A stretch of 6,163 nt of DNA from Phenylobacterium sp. (GTDB taxonomy: Bacteria; Pseudomonadota; Alphaproteobacteria; Caulobacterales; Caulobacteraceae), in contig JAHUZY010000401.1 of the NCBI GenBank assembly GCA_019264505.1, positions 1-6,163 on the forward strand, in the 5' to 3' direction. Under the pieces are notes generated by a model, which was not told where the DNA came from, made no database searches, and saw only the letters and a list, made by a program, of their open reading frames with translations. A program made the position numbers and the translations under genes. Of this stretch, positions 1 to 4,942 are shown in pieces. Numbering within the stretch: the stretch's first letter is position 1; each line of letters starts with the position of its first letter.

Positions 1-136
1 CGAACGACCTCGACCGGGTCCCCACTCGCACGAAAAAGCCGCGAAGCTCGGTGTCCCGAACCTCGTACTGTCCATTGTCGCTAAGCGACAAGCGGCTGAT
101 GACCTTGTCGCTGAGGGTAGCTTTCAGATCGCTCAT
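1..136 (-). CDS. int: Tyrosine-type site-specific integrase, N-terminal part (runs off the window)
   Basis: The first 45 codons are visible, from an ATG at 136-134, and the frame is still open at the window edge. Residues 22-45 contain YEVRDTELRGFFVRVG followed by an RSRSF motif. This matches the pattern of the N-terminal arm-type DNA-binding domain (DUF4102-like) of P4/phage-type tyrosine recombinases, which reads roughly 'RD..L.GF.VRV...G.K.F'. Such enzymes bind arm sites in attP and perform strand exchange between attP and a tRNA attB. The catalytic domain (R-H-R-Y) would lie left of the window and cannot be checked. No clear Shine-Dalgarno sequence precedes the ATG. The gene points away from the att site at 297-342, into the element. 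The family call is inferred from the arm-domain pattern alone. Confidence 0.78.
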   Translation of the reverse strand, partial: MSDLKATLSDKVISRLSLSDNGQYEVRDTELRGFFVRVGTRSRSF

Positions 137-143
137 GGACGAA

Positions 144-167
144 TTAGGTTGGGGTTTAGGTTGGGGT
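144..167. repeat. Perfect 12-bp tandem repeat upstream of the integrase
   Basis: TTAGGTTGGGGT occurs twice head to tail (144-155 and 156-167). It is followed directly by GGTTT-GACC-AAACC, a small inverted repeat. The repeat starts 8 bp from the integrase ATG and lies between int and the att core. Short direct repeats in this position are typical of integrase arm-type or excisionase binding sites, or of int autoregulation. The role is inferred; only the repeat itself is certain. Confidence 0.55.
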
Positions 168-261
168 TTGACCAAACCAAGTCTCAAGGTCGGGCCACGC
201 AAAAACCCTACCACATCCTAGAAAGATGAGCAAGAACAATGGGTTTATCGTGCTCTGGCGT

Positions 262-278
262 AGGGTCGGCGGGACCCT
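262..278. other. 6-bp hairpin between int and att core
   Basis: AGGGTC (262-267) and GACCCT (273-278) are perfect inverted arms around a 5-bp spacer. The dyad lies about 20 bp from the tRNA-derived core, on the element side. No T-tract follows on either strand, so an intrinsic terminator is unlikely. A protein-binding site within the att region is possible but unproven. Confidence 0.35.
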
Positions 279-296
279 TCGAGGGCGCTGGTAATA

Positions 297-342
297 ACTA
301 CGAATCTGAGGGTCGGACGTTCGAATCGTTCCGGGCGCGCCA
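297..342 (+). other. attR-like site: 3' half of tRNA-Arg(ACG)
   Basis: Reading left to right: anticodon loop CTACGAA with ACG at 300-302, 3' anticodon stem TCTGA, variable region GGGTC, T arm GGACG-TTCGAAT-CGTTC (310s to 331), acceptor 3' strand CGGGCGC (332-338), discriminator G and encoded CCA (340-342). The matching 5' acceptor strand (GCGCCCG), D arm and 5' anticodon strand (TCAGA) are absent; the bases before the loop read GGTAATAA. The fragment begins abruptly at the anticodon loop, a common crossover position for tRNA-targeting integrases. It cannot make a tRNA and is best read as the duplicated attachment core left after integration. Confidence 0.85.
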
Positions 343-369
343 CTTCTTCCTATTGAAATCATTCGTGTT

Positions 370-534
370 TCAGCCTTTCTGCTGGGCCTTGGCAGGGGCG
401 TTTTCGGCCCTGGTTTGCAGCCGGTTTGCAAATTCTGTTGCTGCTGCGTTCTCAAATTGAGCGATCGCCTGGGTCGCCAGATGCCGAGTCGGCGCCAGGT
501 AGGTCTCCAGAATCCGGGTCGCCGTCGCCAATGA
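370..534 (-). pseudogene. 3' remnant of a leftward gene, Ala/Gln-rich helical C-terminus
   Basis: On the minus strand an open frame ends at TGA 372-370 and encodes about 53 plausible residues, including ETYLAPTRHLATQAIAQFEN and ending in AKAQQKG. The upstream part has GC-rich third positions and the protein looks helical, rich in Ala, Gln and Thr. Beyond about 530 the frame runs antisense to RTX repeats, so the true upstream part of the gene is missing. The stop lies 28 bp from the tRNA CCA end, facing it. The composition recalls the C-terminus of phasin-like granule proteins, but I see no diagnostic motif and do not assign a function. It could be a chance frame. Confidence 0.35.
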
Positions 535-1536
535 GTGCTCTATGGCGGGCTTGGCGACGACCAACTAGCCGGCGATGCGGGCGATGATCTCATCGATGGC
601 GGAGCAGGATACGACACGGCAGTATTCGCTGGCAGCTTCTCGAATTTTCAGTTCGAGAGGCAGATGGACGGCACCGTGGCGGTTTCAGACATGGTTGGCC
701 CAGAAGGAACGGACGTACTAGTCGATGTCGAAGCGATGTACTTCGAGGGTGACCAGGTATGGAAGTCCGTCGTCGAGCTGGTAGGGGATTATGGCACTCC
801 TGCCGGAGAATATCTGTTCGGCACTGATGGTGATGACTACTTGTATGGGCGCGATGGGGCGGACATCCTAGTGGGTGGCGCCGGAAATGACGTCATCTAC
901 GGAAACCGTCCTGGTGCCCCAGGGTGGCTTGAGGAGGGTGATCAGGCCACCTTTCTGGGATCATCTGCCGATTTCGTTTTCGTCCGCCAACCTGATGGCG
1001 GTGTGGTGGCGACAGACTTATCTACGTTGGAGGGCGTTGACCATCTATACAATATTGATGCCGTCTATTTTGATGGGGACCAAAACTGGTTTGACCTGAG
1101 TTCGCTCGTTGGTGATTACGGCACTCCAGATAATGATGGATGGCTATCGGGCACCAGCGGGCCAGATCAGATGTTCGGTTTGGCGGGCGATGATTTCATA
1201 TCCGGCTATGAAGGTAATGATACGCTGGACGGGGGCTCGGGGGACGACCAGCTTATCGGCAGGGAGGGCAACGACTCTCTCATCGGCGGCGAGGGGTATG
1301 ACACCGCGGTTTTCTCGGGAAACTCAGCGGGTTCGACCTTCACTATCGTGGGCGGAAACGTGCACGTGTATCATTCAATGTACGATGGAGTGGACGTGCT
1401 GGCGTCTATTGAAGCGGTGTACTTCGAGGGCGACCAGACGTGGATGTCGATTGAAGACGCTTTGGGCGGCATGCCGCAAGCCATAGTTTCGGCCCAAGTA
1501 TTTTTGCCGCTAGAATATTCGGTTTTTCTAGAGTAA
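535..1536 (+). CDS. RTX-type calcium-binding repeat protein, N-terminally truncated
   Basis: The 333-residue frame has three similar modules. Each consists of glycine/aspartate nonapeptides of the GGxGxDxLx type (residues 4-25, 96-123 and 206-254) followed by a beta-rich segment ending in a conserved block: EAMYFEGDQ (66-74), DAVYFDGDQ (175-183) and EAVYFEGDQ (293-301). GDYGTP recurs at 84-89 and 193-198, a 109-residue period. RTX repeats bind Ca2+ and fold as a beta-roll outside the cell; such proteins usually leave by type I secretion through an uncleaved C-terminal signal. The last residues are hydrophobic (VFLPLEYSVFLE), consistent with that but not decisive. The GTG at 535 directly follows an in-frame TGA (532-534), has no Shine-Dalgarno sequence and falls within a repeat (LYGGLGDDQL), so the real N-terminus is probably lost. 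No catalytic domain is visible. Inverted CTAGAA/TTCTAG arms (1510-1531) lie near the 3' end. Expression is doubtful. Confidence 0.82.
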   Translation: MLYGGLGDDQLAGDAGDDLIDGGAGYDTAVFAGSFSNFQFERQMDGTVAVSDMVGPEGTDVLVDVEAMYFEGDQVWKSVVELVGDYGTPAGEYLFGTDGDDYLYGRDGADILVGGAGNDVIYGNRPGAPGWLEEGDQATFLGSSADFVFVRQPDGGVVATDLSTLEGVDHLYNIDAVYFDGDQNWFDLSSLVGDYGTPDNDGWLSGTSGPDQMFGLAGDDFISGYEGNDTLDGGSGDDQLIGREGNDSLIGGEGYDTAVFSGNSAGSTFTIVGGNVHVYHSMYDGVDVLASIEAVYFEGDQTWMSIEDALGGMPQAIVSAQVFLPLEYSVFLE

Positions 1537-1542
1537 TGAGCG

Positions 1543-2133
1543 TCACATGCCGGATCGCCAGCTCAGATATTCACTATTTGCGGCGCTCTTCGCTGCTATT
1601 GCGCCCGCAGCGGTTCGAACATCTTCGGATATATGAAGTGTGACTATAGTGTCGGGCGTATGGGGATCGGTGTACGTGCCGCGGCGTGTTGTGCCGCTTT
1701 TCGCTGACCCATACACGACTACATATATGTTGGCCGCTGGCGCACTGGTCCCAAACACCTTCATATTGCAGTGCGCGTTAAGCATAGTGACGTACCGGGC
1801 GTAATCCGGCTGTGGTATGCGCGCAATTGTTGTCGCGAATAGTTCTCGCCTAATGGCCGGTGGGGCGTTGCAGAATTGGCCCATCTCGGGGCCTATAAGT
1901 GAGGTGAGTTCTGCGAGTCGAACGTCATCAGCTCGTCCGGTCCGCTGAAGATTGCCTAGCAACGCGGACTGAAAACCATCATTCCCTATGGGGGGCCAGC
2001 GCGATTCTAAATCTTCGGCTTGCACTGGTCGATTTGGGTCAAATAGTGTTTCAGCGCTTGAGCTTTGCCCTGTAGGCGTCAGGCAGCCTGTAGATAATTG
2101 AGACGTCAGGCAAGCTAAGAGTATATATCTCAC
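1543..2133 (-). CDS. Predicted lipoprotein of unknown function
   Basis: The 196-residue protein starts at GTG 2133-2131 with AGGA about 9 bp upstream. Residues 1-16 form a short hydrophobic leader ending in LSTG before Cys17, resembling a lipobox, although the -3 position is Ser rather than Leu and there is only one N-terminal positive charge. If processed, it would be anchored by a lipidated Cys17. The rest includes a Pro-rich linker (32-50), a predicted helical part with Cys88 and Cys122, which could form a periplasmic disulfide, and a strand-like IYVVVYGSAKSGTTRRGTY segment at about 136-154. No family is recognised. It converges on the RTX gene with only 6 bp between the stops. Codon usage and base composition are clearly more AT-rich than in the genes from 2606 on, suggesting a different origin. 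Confidence 0.7.
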   Translation of the reverse strand: MRYILLACLTSQLSTGCLTPTGQSSSAETLFDPNRPVQAEDLESRWPPIGNDGFQSALLGNLQRTGRADDVRLAELTSLIGPEMGQFCNAPPAIRRELFATTIARIPQPDYARYVTMLNAHCNMKVFGTSAPAANIYVVVYGSAKSGTTRRGTYTDPHTPDTIVTLHISEDVRTAAGAIAAKSAANSEYLSWRSGM

Positions 2134-2452
2134 TATATGTGTTCCTGCGTTGATGTTTTAGTCTTGAGCTTTCCGCACCTGCTGCCTTCTAGGGCCTCCT
2201 CTGGCTACTAATCGCTGAGTCGGGAAAATGTCGGGAAAGGAATGTTTCTTCGGGTTGTGTTTCCTGGTTGGACATTATTGGATCATCTGAAATGTTTCTG
2301 TTGCAGTCAATGGATTAGAGGGTGGCGGTTCATCATCTGTTCCACGCAAGCCCCGATGCGGTCCACTAGTCAAAATGTGACCCTTTGACAGCGTGTGTCG
2401 AAAAAAGCTCGGCAAACTAGCTGTCATCAGATCGACTCGGATTTTAGAGCGC
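2134..2452. other. About 320 bp without a recognisable gene
   Basis: No convincing coding frame or RNA gene is seen. It contains the upstream region of the leftward lipoprotein gene and some short repeats: GTCGGGAAA at 2219-2227 and 2230-2238, and AATGTTTCT at 2241-2249 and 2291-2299, exactly 50 bp apart. No good sigma70 promoter pair stands out. It is AT-richer than the flank to its right. Confidence 0.4.
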
Positions 2453-2600
2453 ATGCCCCCAATTTTGTGGGTCGATCGGTTCTGTGGTCATCGCCCTTGC
2501 CGCCACGTCCGCATCCGCGCACGCTTTGACTCTCGAAACTCAGTTCAGCCCGCTGTTTTCGAACGATCAGCTGAACGGCTGTTCTGTTGAGTTTCAGGGG
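2453..2600 (+). pseudogene. 5' stub of an exported protein gene, cut by the hipA junction
   Basis: From GTG 2484 the frame reads VVIALAATSASAHA and then LTLETQFSPLFSNDQLNGC. That is the hydrophobic core of a Sec signal peptide with an AHA cleavage motif, followed by the start of a mature domain with a Cys. After about 2600 the frame is antisense to hipA and no longer protein-like, so the 3' part of the gene is missing. The n-region is also damaged: a stop precedes it in frame, but if the C5 run at 2456-2460 had one base less, ATG 2453 would read in frame (MPQFCGSIGSVV...). The product family is not recognised. Both the signal peptide and its truncation are inferred from sequence character only. 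Confidence 0.45.
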
Positions 2601-2605
2601 TCAGG

Positions 2606-3393
2606 TCACACCGCGCCGCTCAGTGACACCATGTGCAACCGCCGACCAGGTTCTGGCTGGTCAAAGCTCGGGTGGCGAAATAGCCTGGGCCGGATTGGGA
2701 GGGCAGCAGGCGATAGGGTGCCATCTCCAAGACTGCGGCCACGGCCATGGCCGCGTAGGCCGCCTCGAGGAGGCCGATGTGGGCCGGGTCGTTTTGGGGT
2801 GGCGAACTTGACGATCCAGGCTTCGTGGCCGGGCGTGGTCTCCCCCTCGGAAACCGAGATCCGTCCTTGTGCGTCGAACCCCACATGGATCTTGGGCCGC
2901 GCCCCGCCTGAGCCCCCGCCCAGGGTCGCCAGCGTTGCGGCGAGCTCACCCTCGTCACCGGCCAGGATGACCTGAGACTCCTTGGCCAGGGCGTCCAGGT
3001 CGAGACTCTGCACCTCTGGGGGCGGCGCGGTGGCGGGCCTGGTCAGTGCGCCCCGCCCGCCATTGCCCACTAAAGCCAGGCGATCGAGGGGCGTCAGCGC
3101 GCCTATGTTCACCCCTAACCGGCTTAAACGCCGCCGCACGACCAGATGGCCCCAGCCCTCGGGCAGGCTGTCGGACAGGAAGCCGTGCAGCCCGTCAAAC
3201 TCACGACTGCGGGCGGGATGGAAGCTTGGTTGCGGTGGATAGAGGAGGCCCGACACAGGCAGGTCCGCCGCTATCATCTCTGGCGACCACTCGAGCTGCG
3301 CCAGGCCATCGGCCATCGCCAGACGGCTGAACCGGGGGCGGCCTTATCGAAGCACAGGCTGGCGGCCAGCGGCGTTCCGGGGGCGAGCGTCAC
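2606..3393 (-). pseudogene. hipA: HipA-type Ser/Thr kinase toxin, frameshifted and lacking the C-terminal half
   Basis: Translation would start at GTG 3393-3391, overlapping the hipB stop by 4 bp (GTGA), giving VTLAPGTPLAASLCFDKAAP. The frame then shifts at the G5 run 3334-3338 (one base short). Next comes the HipA N-terminal domain, including FDGLHGFLSDSLPEGWGHLV and LDRLALVGNGGRGAL, then GGARPKIHVGFDAQG and EAWIVKFATP. A second shift at the T4 run 2792-2795 (one base too many) leads into NDPAHIGLLEAAYAAMAVAA and GPGYFATR. A third near 2662-2670 leads into FDQPEPGRRLHMVSLSGAV and a stop. HipA proteins are about 420-440 residues; here about 263 codons remain. The catalytic HxRDDHxxN region and the metal-binding DFD-type motif, which would follow, are absent, so no kinase activity is expected. 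Intact HipA phosphorylates glutamyl-tRNA synthetase or other tRNA synthetases. Confidence 0.85.
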
Positions 3394-3713
3394 GACTTAC
3401 CGGTCCTGGTCCTCGGCGCGTGCACGCGGGATGGGCGCTTCGCGGCGGTGGCCTGCTGTGCCAGGAGCTCATCCAAACTGGCGGCGGCCGGCAGGGGAAA
3501 GAGCGCCGTCAGCCCTTCGTCGCATCGCAGCGCGACAGCGGCCTTCACCATGTCCTCCAGGGAGGCCTGGCCCTCATTCTCCAGCCGGCGCCAGGTCCGA
3601 TAGGCGACACCGGCCCGCCTAGCGGCCTCCACCTGTGTCCAGCCCAAGGCCACACGGCGGGCCTTCAGTCGCCCCGCGAGGGATTGCAGAAGCTCAGTCG
3701 GGGTCAGAAGCAT
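3390..3713 (-). CDS. hipB: HipB-type antitoxin, XRE-family HTH repressor
   Basis: A 107-residue protein with an Xre/Cro helix-turn-helix at about residues 16-64: LKARRVALGWTQVEAARRAG is helix 2 and the turn, then VAYRTWRRLENEGQASLEDMVK. The tail includes SLDELLAQQATA and a basic end (RPSRVHAPRTRTGKS). HipB dimers bind operators in their own promoter and hold HipA inactive. Start ATG 3713-3711 is the first in the frame; it has no evident Shine-Dalgarno sequence and sits inside the dyad at 3712-3761, which fits autoregulation. The stop TGA (3392-3390) overlaps the hipA GTG, so the two were translationally coupled. Unlike hipA the frame is undamaged, so this may be a surviving solo antitoxin or regulator. 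The symbol is by family; orthology to E. coli hipB is not implied. Confidence 0.88.
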   Translation of the reverse strand: MLLTPTELLQSLAGRLKARRVALGWTQVEAARRAGVAYRTWRRLENEGQASLEDMVKAAVALRCDEGLTALFPLPAAASLDELLAQQATAAKRPSRVHAPRTRTGKS

Positions 3714-3761
3714 TGGCCATATTTGGACGATAAAACTGATATCGCCAAGTTAATTGGCCAA
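3712..3761. promoter_or_regulatory. Nested dyad operator in front of hipB
   Basis: Two inverted repeats share almost the same centre (about 3736). The inner is CGATA (3728-3732) with TATCG (3740-3744), spacer 7, extended by TTGG/CCAA on the outside. The outer is TTGGCCA at 3713-3719 and 3754-3760. The region covers the hipB start codon. HipB proteins bind TATCC-N8-GGATA-like dyads; the inner repeat has a similar shape in the opposite orientation. Binding by this HipB is inferred. Confidence 0.55.
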
Positions 3762-3870
3762 AATGGGACGGTCTTGGGAGGTTTGGCGGTGCAGTGCGCT
3801 TGGTTCTGTCGAACTGCTCTGAAAGCTCCAGGCAATGTCCCTCGATCGAGAGCGGGCCCGAAGCGTCCAT

Positions 3871-3939
3871 TTCCATAACAGTACACTTGACGATAACATT
3901 GGTGATGTTAAGTTCGCGCGCAATGTTGCCGTTATGGAA
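3871..3939. promoter_or_regulatory. Cluster of inverted repeats over the start of the winged-helix gene
   Basis: Three perfect inverted repeats overlap: TTCCATAAC (3871-3879) with GTTATGGAA (3931-3939); TAACAT (3894-3899) with ATGTTA (3905-3910), spacer 5; and AACATTG (3895-3901) with CAATGTT (3921-3927). The element AACAT/ATGTT thus occurs three times. A TTGACG at 3887-3892 could be a -35 box, but no good -10 box follows at the right distance. The cluster covers both candidate ATG starts of the downstream gene, as expected for an autorepressor operator. Function is inferred. Confidence 0.5.
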
Positions 3940-4942
3940 GAGCAGGTGGGAGCACAGGCTCGCGGAAAAGGCTGAGGCCTACCTCCGGGAGAGCTTCGGC
4001 GCGGCTGCCCAGGTCGCCCCAGCCGCGCTCGCCAGCTTGCCCTATTTCATAGCCGATCAATACGCCCTTTGGCGCGCCGAGATCTTCGGGCGCCCCTACG
4101 TGCTGATGGCGCTACGTGCCGCTTCGAACGCCTCGGCTGAGGAATTGGCCCGCCATGTCCAGGTGGTCAAGGACCGCTCGAGCACACAGACGGTCGTGCT
4201 GGTTTTCGAAACCCTGTCGCCTTCGCGACGGCTGGGCCTGCTCAAGCGGCGGTTGGCGTTTATGGTGCCCGAGGCCCAGCTCTATGTCCCCGACGCGCTG
4301 TTGGACTTACGCGAGCGAGCGCCAAGAGCGCCGGTGCATGAGGTGGAAAAGTTCTCGCCAACCAGCCAGCTTGTCATCCTGGGCGCGCTGCTTAGGCATG
4401 AGACCGAAGCGCCGAGCGCCACTGCGCTGGCGAGCCGCTACGGCGTGGCGACCATGAGCATAAGTCGCGCGTTCGACGAATTGGAGGCGGCCGGAGTCGC
4501 CGAAGCCCGACGCATGGGCAAGCAGAGGGTGCTGACGTTCCTAAGCCATGGCCTGGACCTTTGGCAGGCCGCCACGCCCCGGCTGCAGTCGCCCGTCCGC
4601 AAGGTGAGGACCGTCGGCATACCCTTTCCCGAAACCTTCCCCGGGAAGGTGGCAGGAGAGAGCGCCCTAGCGCTTTACACCCCGCTGGCCCATTCGCGCG
4701 TCCAGCGTCTTGCCGTGGCCGCGGCCAACTGGTCCCAGCTGGTCCGCGACCACGGCTTGATCGTGCGAGACGCCGGAGATCCTGCTGGCGACGAGATCGA
4801 GACTTGGAGCTACGATCCAGCGGCTCTGAGCACCAGCGATGTCGTCGACGAGCTCTCCCTCTACCTGAGCACACGGGATCATCCCGACGAACGTGTCGCG
4901 CAGGCCGCCGACCAGCTCTTGGAGAACATGTCGTGGTCGTAG
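3923..4942 (+). CDS. Winged-helix protein, probable antitoxin/autoregulator of an AbiE-like pair
   Basis: With ATG 3923 the product has 339 residues. The N-terminal part (about 5-135) includes YFIADQYALWRAEIFGRPYV, QTVVLVFETLSP and YVPDALLDLRER, an alpha/beta domain I cannot name. A winged helix follows at about 140-206: SATALASRYGVATMSISRAF is the HTH with its recognition helix, and VAEARRMGKQRVLTF is the wing. The C-terminal part (about 223-339) ends with VDELSLYLSTRDHPDERVAQ. Proteins of this shape are often labelled MarR-like or AbiEi-like. The 3' end overlaps the nucleotidyltransferase gene by 10 bp, implying coupled translation. By analogy with type IV systems it would be the DNA-binding antitoxin, although in AbiEi the winged helix is N-terminal. 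In-frame ATG 3905 and GTG 3794 are alternative starts; none has a Shine-Dalgarno sequence, and 3923 gives a natural N-terminus (MLPLWKSRWEHRLAEKAEAY). Leaderless initiation is possible. Confidence 0.78.
   Translation: MLPLWKSRWEHRLAEKAEAYLRESFGAAAQVAPAALASLPYFIADQYALWRAEIFGRPYVLMALRAASNASAEELARHVQVVKDRSSTQTVVLVFETLSPSRRLGLLKRRLAFMVPEAQLYVPDALLDLRERAPRAPVHEVEKFSPTSQLVILGALLRHETEAPSATALASRYGVATMSISRAFDELEAAGVAEARRMGKQRVLTFLSHGLDLWQAATPRLQSPVRKVRTVGIPFPETFPGKVAGESALALYTPLAHSRVQRLAVAAANWSQLVRDHGLIVRDAGDPAGDEIETWSYDPAALSTSDVVDELSLYLSTRDHPDERVAQAADQLLENMSWS

Larger units (their letters stand above)
1..342. mobile_element. Integrase-proximal end of a tRNA-Arg-integrated element
   Basis: A leftward tyrosine integrase start lies about 160 bp from the 3' half of a tRNA-Arg gene. 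When an element inserts into the 3' end of a tRNA, the end away from the intact tRNA keeps only the 3' half, with element DNA on its 5' side and chromosome beyond it. This layout therefore places the element to the left, running off the window, and its boundary at about 297-342. The other end, expected to carry a complete tRNA-Arg(ACG), is not visible, so element size and type (genomic island, ICE or prophage) are unknown. Confidence 0.7.

Noticed and set aside
156..455. 99-residue minus-strand frame containing GTIRTSDPQIRS
   Set aside because: That peptide is the antisense translation of a tRNA-Arg gene, a familiar annotation artefact; the frame crosses the att core and has no other support.
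239..460. 73-residue plus-strand frame
   Set aside because: It runs through the hairpin and tRNA fragment and shows no protein-like conservation or RBS.
535..1500. Repeat array resembling CRISPR or satellite DNA
   Set aside because: The repetition is at protein level (RTX nonapeptides and 109-residue modules); the DNA repeats are diverged and in frame.
2484..2975. 163-residue plus-strand protein with a signal peptide
   Set aside because: Only the first ~39 residues look real; the rest is antisense to hipA, so it is a chimera across a junction rather than a gene.
3146..3622. 158-residue plus-strand frame
   Set aside because: It is antisense to hipA and hipB, both of which have clear family motifs.
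3794..3922. GTG 3794 start for the winged-helix gene (382 residues)
   Set aside because: The extra 43 residues look like translated intergenic DNA and include the inverted-repeat cluster; no Shine-Dalgarno sequence supports it.
4561..4932. N-terminal extension of the nucleotidyltransferase to 374 residues
   Set aside because: The extension overlaps the winged-helix gene in another frame and is low-complexity Arg-rich; GTG 4933 has a good Shine-Dalgarno sequence.
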